Below are positions 1 to 7,754 of a stretch of DNA of 10,155 nt, in pieces. The position numbers were made by a program, and so were the translations under genes. Positions within the stretch are counted from its first letter, which is position 1; each line of letters opens with the position of its first letter. Origin of the DNA: Erysipelotrichia bacterium. Lineage in GTDB: Bacteria; Bacillota_I; Bacilli_A; Erysipelotrichales; Erysipelotrichaceae. Below the pieces are notes generated by a model. It saw only the letters and a list, made by a program, of their open reading frames with translations. It was not told the DNA's origin and searched no databases. Where the stretch lies: assembly GCA_009916335.1 (NCBI GenBank), contig SAAR01000111.1, positions 1-10,155 of the forward strand, read 5' to 3'.

Positions 1-1674
1 GCAACTCCTTCATCATCAAAAGGATTATTGATTATTGCAATCGCAATGATTGTATTATTTTCAGCGTACAAATTATATGGTACATTTCTTGAAAAAACGT
101 GGGGAATTGATGTGAATGCAAAAACACCTGCAACAATTAAAGAAGATGGTGTTGATTATATTCCTACACCTAAATTTGTTGTTTTTGCACATCAGTTTTC
201 TTCAATTGCTGGGGCTGGTCCTATTACTGGACCGATTATCGCTTTAATGTTTGGTTGGTTACCAGCATTAATTTGGTTGCTAGTCGGCGGGATTTTCTTT
301 GGTGCAGTACAAGATTTTGGTTCTTTATACGCATCTGTTAAAAACGAAGGAAAATCAATGGGAATGATTATTGAACAATACATCGGTAAAACAGGAAGAA
401 AATTATTTATGTTGTTTTGCTGGTTGTTTACTTTATTAGTCATCGCAGCATTTGTTGATATTGTGGCTGGTACATTTAATGGTTTAGTAATGGATACAAC
501 AGGTAAAATCGTGGAAAACACAGTGAATGGTAGTGTTGCTTCTATTTCATTACTATTTATTGTAGCAGCAGTAGGTTTTGGTTTCTTTATTCATTATAAA
601 AAACCTTCACAGAAAATGGAGTTTATTATCGGTTTAGTATTATTCTTAATCATTATGGCATTAGGAATTGCATTCCCTGTTATTTTTGAAAAGAATATTT
701 GGATTTTTGTCATTTTCGCTTATATTTTTGCAGCTTCTGTTACACCTATGTGGGCATTAATGCAACCTCGTGATTATTTATCTACATTCTTGTTTGTTGC
801 GATGATTGTTGCAGCTGTCGTAGGTTTAGTTGTCGCTAATCCAGTGATGGAAAGTCCAGCATTTGTTGGTTTGGAAGTAAATGGGCAATACATTTTTCCA
901 GTTTTATTTGTTACTATTGCTTGTGGTGCTGTTTCAGGATTTCACTCTTTGGTATCAAGTGGAACATCATCAAAACAGATTGCCAACGAAAAAGACATGA
1001 AGTTAGTTGGTTTTGGTTCTATGTTACTAGAAGTCTTATTAGCCATTATTGCATTAGTGGTGGCAAGTAGTTGTATTGGTAGTATGCCAGCAGGTTCTAC
1101 ACCATTTCAAATTTTCTCTTATGGAGTAACAGGTTTTCTAAGCACTTTAGGCTTACCAACAAGAATTGTTAACTGCTTTATCGCAATGGCATTATCTGCA
1201 TTAGCTTTAACTTCTTTAGATTCTGTCGCTAGAATTGGACGTATGTCTTTTCAAGAGTTATTTGAAAACGAAGGAAAAGAAACAAAAATTGCGAAAGTGT
1301 TGATGAACAAACATGTTGCCACTTTAATTACACTTGTATGTGGTTACTTCTTATGTGTTGGTGGATATCAAAATATTTGGCCTTTATTTGGGGCAAGTAA
1401 CCAATTATTATCAGCTTTAGTATTGATCTCTATTTCTGTTTTCCTAAAAGTAACTGGAAGAAAAGGATTCATGTTGTGGATTCCAATGACGATTATGCTA
1501 GTGGTTACTTTATCTTCATTAGGTTTATCTATTTATAACATCTTAAATGCATGGTATGTAAGTGGTAGTATAGATATTGCTACTAGTGGTCTACAATTAA
1601 TTATTGCAGTGTTACTCGTTGTTTTAGGCGTCAGCGTTGCTTTCTTTAATTTACGAAAACTAAAAAATGCGTAG
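1..1674 (+). CDS. cstA: CstA-family carbon starvation transporter (5' partial)
   Basis: Polytopic inner-membrane protein of the CstA/BtsT family; characterised E. coli members take up pyruvate with protons, and peptide uptake has also been proposed. The reading frame is open to base 1. A TTG at nt 28 could start it, but the only purine-rich stretch (nt 18-24) sits just 3 bases before it, so the true start probably lies upstream. Family signatures are visible: HQFSSIAGAGPITGPI (nt 190-237) followed by GAVQDFGSLY, SSGTSSKQIANEKD (about nt 955-996), TSLDSVARIGR (about nt 1210) and FGASNQLLSAL (about nt 1387). I count a dozen or more hydrophobic segments. At about 550 residues it is shorter than 701-residue E. 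coli CstA and seems to lack that protein's extra C-terminal membrane region. Family assignment is firm; substrate is inferred. It is followed directly by a terminator and is not co-transcribed with the next gene. Confidence 0.93.
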   Translation, partial: ATPSSSKGLLIIAIAMIVLFSAYKLYGTFLEKTWGIDVNAKTPATIKEDGVDYIPTPKFVVFAHQFSSIAGAGPITGPIIALMFGWLPALIWLLVGGIFFGAVQDFGSLYASVKNEGKSMGMIIEQYIGKTGRKLFMLFCWLFTLLVIAAFVDIVAGTFNGLVMDTTGKIVENTVNGSVASISLLFIVAAVGFGFFIHYKKPSQKMEFIIGLVLFLIIMALGIAFPVIFEKNIWIFVIFAYIFAASVTPMWALMQPRDYLSTFLFVAMIVAAVVGLVVANPVMESPAFVGLEVNGQYIFPVLFVTIACGAVSGFHSLVSSGTSSKQIANEKDMKLVGFGSMLLEVLLAIIALVVASSCIGSMPAGSTPFQIFSYGVTGFLSTLGLPTRIVNCFIAMALSALALTSLDSVARIGRMSFQELFENEGKETKIAKVLMNKHVATLITLVCGYFLCVGGYQNIWPLFGASNQLLSALVLISISVFLKVTGRKGFMLWIPMTIMLVVTLSSLGLSIYNILNAWYVSGSIDIATSGLQLIIAVLLVVLGVSVAFFNLRKLKNA

Positions 1675-1703
1675 TAAAAACATATATTGAAATTGTAAAT
1701 AAC

Positions 1704-1747
1704 AAAAAAAGTATCAAAACTTAAAAAGGAGTGGAGATACTTTTTTT
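1704..1747 (+). terminator. Rho-independent terminator after cstA
   Basis: Perfect 12-bp inverted repeat: seven A plus GTATC (nt 1704-1715) pairs with GATAC plus seven T (nt 1736-1747), with a 20-base loop. The right arm is itself the T-run expected in the transcript. It lies 29 bases after the cstA stop. The A-tract on the left arm means it could also end minus-strand transcripts. Confidence 0.8.
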
Positions 1748-1929
1748 CTTTCAATGTCAGTTGTACTTTCATCTTTAATAGATTTTCTTTGATTTGATAG
1801 TCAATGCCATACCTTCCATGCCATTTCCTCGATTAGTGAAAAACCGTTTTTGAACAAAGAGGATATATTGTAATAAAAAAACAATAGGTAAAGCGAAAGG
1901 ATGTTTCATTAGGAAACTACATCATGTAC
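1748..1929. other. Intergenic stretch with an unresolved 44-codon minus-strand ORF
   Basis: No supported gene. The minus strand has a 44-codon ATG-to-TAA frame (nt 1909 to 1775) with a hydrophobic start (about residues 5-19) and then RFFTNRGNGMEGMALTIKSK. No Shine-Dalgarno sequence precedes its ATG. The tail loosely recalls the glycine-rich ATP lid of histidine kinases (F.T..GNG.G.GL.I), or alternatively the C-terminus of a sugar ABC permease; neither match is good enough to name it. It may be a gene remnant or chance. Confidence 0.25.
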
Positions 1930-1963
1930 AAAATAAATGAGCAGTGTATCGTTCATTTATTTT
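1930..1963 (-). terminator. ispH terminator overlapping its stop codon; works on both strands
   Basis: AAAATAAATGAGC (nt 1930-1942) pairs with GTTCATTTATTTT (nt 1951-1963), 13 bp with one G-T pair and an 8-base loop. On the minus strand the first arm begins inside the ispH stop codon (nt 1962-1964) and the second arm ends in a T-rich stretch. Its near symmetry would also let it stop any read-through from cstA. Confidence 0.65.
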
Positions 1964-2858
1964 ATAAGATTTTATTTTTTTCAATGATTTGTTTATCGCT
2001 TATTTGATGTTCTAAACAATAAATTACTTGGTTGATTAAATAGGTTGGGGTACTTGCACCTGCACTAATACCCACTTTTTTAAAGTTTAGTATTTCCTGA
2101 ATGTCTAAATCATTGACATCATCAATTAAATACACATGCCCAATTCCTTTTTCTTTTGCAATTTGAGCTAAGCGATTTGCATTGTTACTTGCTTTATCCC
2201 CAACAACAATGAGGGCATCGACATCTTTCAAATTTGCGACTGCTTCTTGTCTGCTTCTTGTCGCATTACATATCTCATCACTAATTTTAACATTAGGATA
2301 TTTTTTTTGAATTAAAGTAAATAAGTGTTCCACATCATAATAAGACATGGTTGTTTGATTTGTTACAAACACCTTTTTATAAGTAGGTAACACTTGTATA
2401 TCCTGCTCATTTTCAATTAAATGCACATGTTTATTATGGTCGCATACAGCACTGGATTCAGGGTGTTTATGCTTACCGATATATAACACTTCATAATTTG
2501 CCTTTAAATGCTCATCAACAATTTCTTGTGTTTTTAAGACATCTAAACAACTTGCATCAATGCAGTGTAATCCTTTTTCTATTGCTTTTTGTTTTACTTT
2601 AGGATGAATACCATGTGCAGTAAAGATCACAATCCCTTCATCAATCGTATCTAAAAGTTCTTCACGACTTTTATCTTTATCATCAATGGTAATAATGTTG
2701 TACGCTTTTAAAGCTTCTATCACATACTTGTTGTGAACGAGCATACCTAAAATATATATGTTTTGATCAGGGTATTTTAGTGCTGTTTCTTTTGCAATAT
2801 TAATCGCACGAACGACCCCTTTACAATATCCTCTTGGGACAACTTTAATAATTTCCAT
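1962..2858 (-). CDS. ispH: 4-hydroxy-3-methylbut-2-enyl diphosphate reductase
   Basis: Cytoplasmic [4Fe-4S] enzyme for the last MEP-pathway step, reducing HMBPP to isopentenyl and dimethylallyl diphosphate. The 298-residue product starts MEIIKVVPRGYCKG; I chose the ATG at nt 2858 because GAGAGGTG lies just upstream (nt 2863-2870). The open frame runs 12 codons further, but that part overlaps the promoter. Cluster ligands are Cys12 (PRGYC), Cys104 (DASC) and Cys197 (EICNAT). Other active-site residues seen are His42 (VHNKYV), His82 (AHG), His132 and Glu134 (KHKHPES), the TNQTT stretch at 166-170, SNN at 224-226, and Ser269 in SAGAST at 265-270. Length matches the usual roughly 300-316 residues. 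One of the two diphosphate-binding serines of the E. coli SSN motif is Asn here, a change I recall from other Firmicutes. Single gene, divergent from cshB, own terminator. Confidence 0.96.
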   Translation of the reverse strand: MEIIKVVPRGYCKGVVRAINIAKETALKYPDQNIYILGMLVHNKYVIEALKAYNIITIDDKDKSREELLDTIDEGIVIFTAHGIHPKVKQKAIEKGLHCIDASCLDVLKTQEIVDEHLKANYEVLYIGKHKHPESSAVCDHNKHVHLIENEQDIQVLPTYKKVFVTNQTTMSYYDVEHLFTLIQKKYPNVKISDEICNATRSRQEAVANLKDVDALIVVGDKASNNANRLAQIAKEKGIGHVYLIDDVNDLDIQEILNFKKVGISAGASTPTYLINQVIYCLEHQISDKQIIEKNKIL

Positions 2859-2876
2859 AGAACACCTCTCATATAT

Positions 2877-2904
2877 ATTATATAATCTTTGCATGAAAAA
2901 ACAA
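2877..2904 (-). promoter_or_regulatory. Putative ispH promoter
   Basis: On the minus strand, TTGTTT (nt 2904-2899) lies 16 bases from TATAAT (nt 2882-2877). Transcription would start about 10 bases before the ispH start codon, giving a very short leader that contains only the ribosome binding site. The AT repeat here offers other -10 registers, so the exact position is uncertain. Confidence 0.5.
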
Positions 2905-2917
2905 TCTAAGTTATAAT
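2889..2917 (+). promoter_or_regulatory. Putative cshB-nfo promoter
   Basis: TTGCAT (nt 2889-2894) is 17 bases from a perfect TATAAT (nt 2912-2917), 23 bases before the cshB ATG. The -35 box lies inside the spacer of the opposing ispH promoter, so both probably cannot be occupied by polymerase at once. Confidence 0.6.
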
Positions 2918-2940
2918 ACTTTAAGAAAGCGAGGTAGTTT

Positions 2941-4302
2941 ATGAATAAATACAGTGATTATCAATTGAAAGAACAAACGAAAAAGTTCATTGCATTAAAT
3001 AAATTTGTAACACCAACCCAAATTCAGCGTGAAGTGATTCCTCATGCGTTAAAGGGAAAAGATATAATTGGTATTTCAGCAACAGGAACAGGAAAGACAC
3101 ATGCTTTTTTAATTCCTATCTTAGAGAGAATCAACGTGGAAGAAGATAAGGTACAAGCAGTGATTAGTGCTCCTACTAGAGAGTTAGCTTTACAACTTTA
3201 TACAAGAGCATTAGATATGAATAAAGCTTGTAAGGGGCTTAGAATCAAATTGATTACAGGTGGGGTTGATAAACAAAGAATGAGTGAACAATTAAAAGTA
3301 CAACCACATATTGTGATTGGTACACCAGGAAGAATGAAGGATATGTTTTTAAATGAAACAACCTTGCGTTTGGATAGTGCCAGTGTTTTTGTTGTTGATG
3401 AAGCAGATATGACATTAGAATTTGGCTTCTTAGAGGACATTGATGCGATTTGTTCAAGAATGGGTTCCCATTTACAAATGATGAGTTTTAGTGCGACTAT
3501 TCCAGAAGGATTAAAGCCGTTTTTAAAGAAGTATATGAATAACCCTATAATTGTAAAAGTGGAAGATGATTTAAAATTCAAGCCAAAAATTGAACATGTT
3601 TTAGTGCCTTGCAAACATTTATCCTATGAAGAAGAATTATTAGCTGTTTTAAAAGGATTTACACCTTATGTTTGTTTAATCTTTGCCAATACTCGTAGTG
3701 AATGTAGTCAAGTGGCAAAAACATTAAGAGAGAATGGGTATGGCGTGCTGGAATTGCATGGTGATTTAACAAGTCGTGCTAGAAAAAGTGCTATGAAATC
3801 TTTAACAAATTTAAAAGAAAGCTATGTTGTCGCAAGTGATATTGCAGCTAGAGGAATTGATATTGATGGGGTGAGTCATGTTATTTCTTTAGGTTTTCCA
3901 AACGAAATCGACTTCTATATTCATCGTTCAGGTAGAACTGGTCGTGCAGGAAAAGATGGTATTTGTTACGCATTATATAAAAAAGAAGATGAGAATATTA
4001 TTCGTCAATTGCAAGTAAAGGGAATTGGTTTTAAGCATCGAGAAATTAAAAATGGCGAATGGAAGGAATTAACACCGATTTTTGAGCGTAAACGTAAGAA
4101 AGAGGATCCCTTAGAAAAAGAAATTGCTAAGATGGTGAATAATAAAAAGAAAAAAGTAAAGCCAGGATATAAGAAAAAACGTAAAGAAGAAGTAGATAAA
4201 TTAAAACGTAAAGCAAAGCGTTCTTTAATTCAAAGTGAAATTAAGGCACAAGCAAAAGAGCGTGCAAAAGAAAGACAACGTAAAAAGAAGGAAAGTGAAT
4301 AA
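2941..4302 (+). CDS. cshB: DEAD-box ATP-dependent RNA helicase, CshB type
   Basis: RNA helicase of 453 residues that uses ATP to unwind short RNA duplexes; B. subtilis CshB acts in cold growth, RNA turnover and ribosome assembly. All core motifs are present: Q motif PTQIQ (25-29), motif I ATGTGKT (47-53), Ia PTREL (79-83), GG (107-108), Ib TPGR (128-131), II DEAD (153-156), III SAT (184-186), IV FANT (248-251), V ASDIAARGIDI (298-308) and VI HRSGRTGR (328-335). Residues 381-453 form a Lys/Arg-rich tail, likely an RNA-binding extension; it contains KVKPGYKKK, which I also recall in B. subtilis CshB, along with the pattern DKQ...LK.QPH..VGTPGR. That resemblance, plus the nfo neighbour, is why I name it cshB rather than cshA. 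The ribosome binding site is GCGAGG (nt 2929-2934). It probably forms a two-gene operon with nfo. Confidence 0.92.
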   Translation: MNKYSDYQLKEQTKKFIALNKFVTPTQIQREVIPHALKGKDIIGISATGTGKTHAFLIPILERINVEEDKVQAVISAPTRELALQLYTRALDMNKACKGLRIKLITGGVDKQRMSEQLKVQPHIVIGTPGRMKDMFLNETTLRLDSASVFVVDEADMTLEFGFLEDIDAICSRMGSHLQMMSFSATIPEGLKPFLKKYMNNPIIVKVEDDLKFKPKIEHVLVPCKHLSYEEELLAVLKGFTPYVCLIFANTRSECSQVAKTLRENGYGVLELHGDLTSRARKSAMKSLTNLKESYVVASDIAARGIDIDGVSHVISLGFPNEIDFYIHRSGRTGRAGKDGICYALYKKEDENIIRQLQVKGIGFKHREIKNGEWKELTPIFERKRKKEDPLEKEIAKMVNNKKKKVKPGYKKKRKEEVDKLKRKAKRSLIQSEIKAQAKERAKERQRKKKESE

Positions 4303-4303
4303 G

Positions 4304-5173
4304 ATGAAAATAGGTTCTCATGTATCTATGTGTGCTCCTGATTTTGTATTAGGAAGTGTGAAGGAAGCAATTTCCTATGGGGCAAATGCATTTATGCTGT
4401 ATAGTGGGGCTCCTCAAAATACAAGACGGCAACCTTTAGATAAATTAAAAATAAAAGAAGCACATACGTTGATGAAGGAACATGGCATTCCTTTAGAAAA
4501 CATGATTATGCATGCTCCTTATATTATTAATTTAGCGAATACAATTAAACCTGAAACGTATGAGATAGCTGTTTCGTTTTTACAAGAAGAATTAAAGCGT
4601 GCCAAAGTATTTGGTGTTAAATATGTTGTTTTACACCCAGGAAGTCATGTGAATGCTGGTGAGGAAGCAGGTTTAGACAGCATTGTAAAAGGTTTAGATG
4701 AAGCCATGCAAACCATAGATGATGATATTTATATTGCCTTAGAAACAATGGCAGGAAAAGGTAGCGAATTAGGATATTGTTTTGAACAATTAAAATATAT
4801 TAAAGATCATGTAAAGAAAAGTGAACAAATTAAGGTTTGTTTAGATACATGCCATATTCATGATGCTGGATATGATATTCATGATTTTGATGCAATTCTT
4901 GATGAATTTGATCGTATTCTCTCTTTAGAGCATCTAGTATGTATTCATTTAAATGATTCTAAAAATGTACAAGGAGCAAAAAAGGATCGTCATGCTAATT
5001 TAGGTTTTGGTGAAATTGGTTTTGATGTTTTATCTTATATTGCTCATCATGAAAAATTGAAAGATGTTGTCAAAATTTTAGAAACACCTTATGTAGCAGG
5101 GAATGCACCTTACAAACAAGAAATTGCGATGTTGAAAGAAAAGCGATTCATCGCTACATGGATGGACGAATAA
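4304..5173 (+). CDS. nfo: Endonuclease IV (apurinic/apyrimidinic endonuclease)
   Basis: Zinc-dependent AP endonuclease of base-excision repair, cleaving 5' of abasic sites; TIM-barrel fold, cytoplasm. The 289-residue product carries the full trinuclear metal set at positions almost identical to E. coli Nfo: His70 (MHAPY), His111 (LHPGSH), Glu147 (ALETMAG), Asp181 and His184 (CLDTCH), His215 (HLNDSK), Asp228 and His230 (KKDRHAN) and Glu260 (ILETPY). The start is the ATG at nt 4304, one base after the cshB stop; MKIGSHVS is the family's normal beginning, and the 23 in-frame codons upstream only overlap cshB's basic tail. Its ribosome binding site (AAGAAGGAAA, nt 4286-4295) lies within the end of cshB, so translational coupling is likely. 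A terminator follows. Confidence 0.97.
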   Translation: MKIGSHVSMCAPDFVLGSVKEAISYGANAFMLYSGAPQNTRRQPLDKLKIKEAHTLMKEHGIPLENMIMHAPYIINLANTIKPETYEIAVSFLQEELKRAKVFGVKYVVLHPGSHVNAGEEAGLDSIVKGLDEAMQTIDDDIYIALETMAGKGSELGYCFEQLKYIKDHVKKSEQIKVCLDTCHIHDAGYDIHDFDAILDEFDRILSLEHLVCIHLNDSKNVQGAKKDRHANLGFGEIGFDVLSYIAHHEKLKDVVKILETPYVAGNAPYKQEIAMLKEKRFIATWMDE

Positions 5174-5185
5174 AATACACATAAC

Positions 5186-5231
5186 ACAGTCATAAAAGAT
5201 AACTTTTTTATCTAAAATATGGCTGTTTTTT
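5186..5231 (+). terminator. Rho-independent terminator of cshB-nfo
   Basis: Two stacked stems: ACAGTCATA (nt 5186-5194) with TATGGCTGT (nt 5218-5226, one G-T pair), then AGATAA (nt 5197-5202) with TTATCT (nt 5208-5213) around a 5-base loop. A run of T follows from nt 5226. It begins 12 bases after the nfo stop. Confidence 0.8.
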
Positions 5232-5252
5232 CTTTGTATCCCCTTTGTTTTC

Positions 5253-5281
5253 TTGAGTTGCATAGTTTTATTTGTTATAAT
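5253..5281 (+). promoter_or_regulatory. Promoter of the c-di-GMP phosphodiesterase gene
   Basis: TTGAGT (nt 5253-5258), a 17-base spacer, and TATAAT (nt 5276-5281) preceded by TG one base upstream (extended -10). The downstream start codon is 24 bases further on. This gives the phosphodiesterase gene transcription independent of nfo, as the preceding terminator requires. Confidence 0.65.
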
Positions 5282-5305
5282 TAGCATATAAATGAGAGGC
5301 AGTTT

Positions 5306-5704
5306 ATGATTAAAAAAGAGCAAATAAAATCACAAAAGCGGTTTCTATATTGGACTAAGGAAAATCGTCGTTCTTCTTTTATTGTACTTATGGTAGTGCT
5401 TTTTTTTGCATTGCTTCTTTTTATGTTGTCTGTGTTTTATAGTAAAAGTTTACAAACGATGGTGAATGAAAACAGTTATTCTTACTTAAAAGAAATATCT
5501 GAACAGATTAATACAAATTTAATTAAAGAGTTAGACTATCATTATTCTACTTTGAAAACAATGATTCGAAAGGTATCCCAAAATGAAGGTTGGGGTGTAG
5601 ATGCAATTATTGAGGATTTAGAAGTAGAAGCTGAGAATTATGGGTATGATGCATTAGTTTTAATTCAAGACGATGGAATATTGCGATCTTCAAAAAAAGC
5701 CTAA
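5306..5704 (+). CDS. Split c-di-GMP phosphodiesterase gene, N-terminal part (membrane anchor and sensor start)
   Basis: First part of a gene interrupted by a frame change. The start ATG at nt 5306 has a good ribosome binding site, GAGAGG (nt 5294-5299). Residues 1-24 are basic and cytoplasmic, about 25-47 form a membrane segment (FIVLMVVLFFALLLFMLSV), and about 48-129 begin an extracytoplasmic, mostly helical then mixed domain of the Cache type. The frame ends at a TAA (nt 5702-5704) ten bases after an A7 run (nt 5692-5698). The +1 frame continues smoothly as ...SSKK-PKYYTELLPF into the rest of the sensor, so this was one protein of about 765 residues. Taken alone, the 132-residue product would be a membrane stub with half a sensor and no output domain. 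Confidence 0.75.
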   Translation: MIKKEQIKSQKRFLYWTKENRRSSFIVLMVVLFFALLLFMLSVFYSKSLQTMVNENSYSYLKEISEQINTNLIKELDYHYSTLKTMIRKVSQNEGWGVDAIIEDLEVEAENYGYDALVLIQDDGILRSSKKA

Positions 5705-7604
5705 ATATTATACGGAACTATTACCGTTCATTAGTGAAATGTATGCGGAAAATAAAGAAGTAACATCAGAAATCATTCCTTTAGATGGCAAAGAGTGTAT
5801 TGCATTTTTATCCCCAGCACCAAATATTGAATTAAACGGTAAAAAAATTATCGGGGTAGCTTCTATTATTAGTTCTGAAAAATTAAACGAATCCCTTTCT
5901 TTAACGTTGTTTAAAAATAAAGGTTATGGACAAATTGTTTCAAAAAGTGGGAATATTATTGTTCGCTCTACTAATACAGATAATCAGTTTAAAGGGTATA
6001 ACTTATTTGCTTATTTAAAAAAGATGGCGATTAAAAATGATACCTCTATTGATGAAATTAAAGAGGATTTTGCAAATAATCAGACAGGAACAATAGAGTA
6101 TGTGCGAAGTGATGGGGAACAGATGATGGCAATTTATAGTGCGGTTGGCTATTCTGATTGGTATTTATATACTGTCATACCATCATCAATCCTAACAGCA
6201 AAGTCCATGGCATTTTATCGTTTAACGCTATATGCTTGTTTAATTCTTTCGATAATTTTCTTATTTTTACTAATTACAATATTTACAACACAGGCAAAAC
6301 GAAAAAAAGAATTGTTAGAAATGTTGTATACAGATCATGTTACAGATGGCATTTCCATTAGTAAATTTAACATAGATACAAAACAAGTGTTAAGTCATAG
6401 CAAAGAAAAATATGTTGTTATCTATATTAATATTTATAAATTTAAATGGTTTAATGAACAAGTTGGTAGAAATGAAGCAGATCAATTATTGAAAAACATT
6501 TATTGGATTATCCAAAATAGTTTAAGCAACAATGAATTTATTTCTAGAGTGATGGCGGATCATTTTGGTGTATTGCTTAAGATGGATTCATTAGATAAAA
6601 TCAAAGAAAAATTAAACGCTTGGAACGAAGAAGTTAGTTTATATATTGCGAGAAACAAATTTCCTAGTAAAGCTATTTTGACATATGGTATGTGTTATGT
6701 AAATGATGAAAGCGATGTATCTACCTTACTAGATAAAGCGAATATGGCTCGTAAAACGATTCGTAATGCAAGTTCTAGCTCTTTGAATTTAGCAATATAT
6801 GATGATTTACTTGAAAAGCAAATGGTTTATGAAAAGTATTTAGAAGATTCCCAAGAAGCTGCCTTGTTAAATCAAGAATTTGAAATGTACATACAACCTA
6901 AATACAGCCCATACGATAATACTATTGCAGGTGGAGAGGCTTTAGTACGTTGGGTAAATAATGGGAAGGTGATTTATCAAGACCAATTTATTCCATTGTT
7001 TGAAAATAATGGGTTCATTACACAAGTAGATTTATGTGTATTCAAACAAGCGTGCCAATTTGTTCAAACATTAAAAGATCAAGGAATGGAGTTAATTCCT
7101 ATTTCAATTAATCTATCAAGAGTGCATTTTAATAATCCACATTTTTTAGATGATTACATTCATATTTTTGAACAATACGATTTCCCACAATGTTATTTAG
7201 AATTTGAAATTACGGAAAACATTATTTTTGATCATGTTGATTTCTTAAATCAAATCATTGAAGAAATTCATGCTTACGGTTTTAAAGTTTCCATGGATGA
7301 TTTTGGTAGTGGTTATTCTTCATTGAATGTATTAAAACAGATTGATGTAGATGGTATAAAATTAGATCGTCAATTCTTCCAAGATGCAAGTCAAACAATG
7401 AAGGCAGTAAAAATTGTTCGCCATATTATTCAATTAGCAAAAGACTTAGGTATGGTGGTTGTTTCTGAAGGAGTAGAACATAAAGAACAGGTAGATTTTT
7501 TAAGAGATGAAAGCTGTGATTTAATCCAAGGATATTATTATTCAAAACCTGTACCAAAAGAAGTATTTTTAAAAATGTTAAAGAAGAATAAACGTTACCA
7601 TTAA
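5673..7604 (+). CDS. Split c-di-GMP phosphodiesterase gene, C-terminal part (Cache remainder, degenerate GGDEF, EAL)
   Basis: Second part of the split gene. The ATG at nt 5673 is only the first in-frame ATG; no good ribosome binding site precedes it and the domain it starts in is incomplete. In its own numbering, residues about 8-175 complete a Cache-like sensor (GYGQIVSKSGNIIVRS, then DGEQMMAIYSAVGYSDWYLY), about 178-206 form the second membrane segment, about 217-355 form a GGDEF-like domain and about 385-635 an EAL domain. The cyclase signature reads MADHF (294-298) instead of GGDEF, so cyclase activity is not expected. The EAL domain looks active: EALVRW (Glu421), SINLSR, EFEITEN, MDDFGSGYSS, DGIKLDR, SEGVEH and QGYYYSKP, covering the known metal and catalytic positions. 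The role would be hydrolysis of c-di-GMP in response to an outside signal, if the full protein is made. Confidence 0.82.
   Translation: MEYCDLQKKPKYYTELLPFISEMYAENKEVTSEIIPLDGKECIAFLSPAPNIELNGKKIIGVASIISSEKLNESLSLTLFKNKGYGQIVSKSGNIIVRSTNTDNQFKGYNLFAYLKKMAIKNDTSIDEIKEDFANNQTGTIEYVRSDGEQMMAIYSAVGYSDWYLYTVIPSSILTAKSMAFYRLTLYACLILSIIFLFLLITIFTTQAKRKKELLEMLYTDHVTDGISISKFNIDTKQVLSHSKEKYVVIYINIYKFKWFNEQVGRNEADQLLKNIYWIIQNSLSNNEFISRVMADHFGVLLKMDSLDKIKEKLNAWNEEVSLYIARNKFPSKAILTYGMCYVNDESDVSTLLDKANMARKTIRNASSSSLNLAIYDDLLEKQMVYEKYLEDSQEAALLNQEFEMYIQPKYSPYDNTIAGGEALVRWVNNGKVIYQDQFIPLFENNGFITQVDLCVFKQACQFVQTLKDQGMELIPISINLSRVHFNNPHFLDDYIHIFEQYDFPQCYLEFEITENIIFDHVDFLNQIIEEIHAYGFKVSMDDFGSGYSSLNVLKQIDVDGIKLDRQFFQDASQTMKAVKIVRHIIQLAKDLGMVVVSEGVEHKEQVDFLRDESCDLIQGYYYSKPVPKEVFLKMLKKNKRYH
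5692..5698 (+). other. A7 run at the frame change of the phosphodiesterase gene
   Basis: Seven consecutive A between TCTTC and GCCTAA. Removing one A joins the two frames as SSKKPKYY without any odd residue, which places the indel here. A -1 shift on this run would enter the wrong frame, so ordinary -1 programmed frameshifting does not explain it. Confidence 0.8.
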
Positions 7605-7619
7605 ATTAGATTGTTAATG

Positions 7620-7661
7620 AAAGAAGAGGATTTTGATGATGTAATTAAAATTCTCTTTTTT
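7620..7661 (+). terminator. Rho-independent terminator of the phosphodiesterase gene
   Basis: Arms nt 7620-7634 and 7647-7661, a 15-bp stem with two G-T pairs around a 12-base loop; core AAGAGGATTTT against AAAATTCTCTT, followed by a T-rich tail. It begins 16 bases after the stop codon. Confidence 0.75.
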
Positions 7662-7754
7662 ATTATCTGTTTTTAGTTTAATCGTTTTTATATAAATTAG
7701 AAATAGGAAACATTATTTAGGCTAATTCACACTTCAATTTTATCAAATTACGCA

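Noticed and set aside
192..521. 109-codon minus-strand frame inside cstA
   Set aside because: Antisense to strongly conserved transporter motifs; composition reads as a shadow and no ribosome binding site is present.
2859..2894. Earlier ATG for ispH (12 more codons)
   Set aside because: It would place the start inside the promoter and upstream of the clear ribosome binding site; the family starts at MEIIKV.
3198..3614. 138-codon minus-strand frame inside cshB
   Set aside because: Lies opposite helicase motifs Ib to III; no independent coding signal.
4235..4303. Earlier in-frame start for nfo
   Set aside because: The extra 23 residues are only the +1 reading of cshB's Lys-rich tail; endonuclease IV proteins begin at the MKIGSH equivalent.
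5690..5704. Classic -1 programmed frameshift at the A7 run
   Set aside because: A -1 shift leads into a different frame from the one that continues the protein; +1 (or loss of one A) is required.
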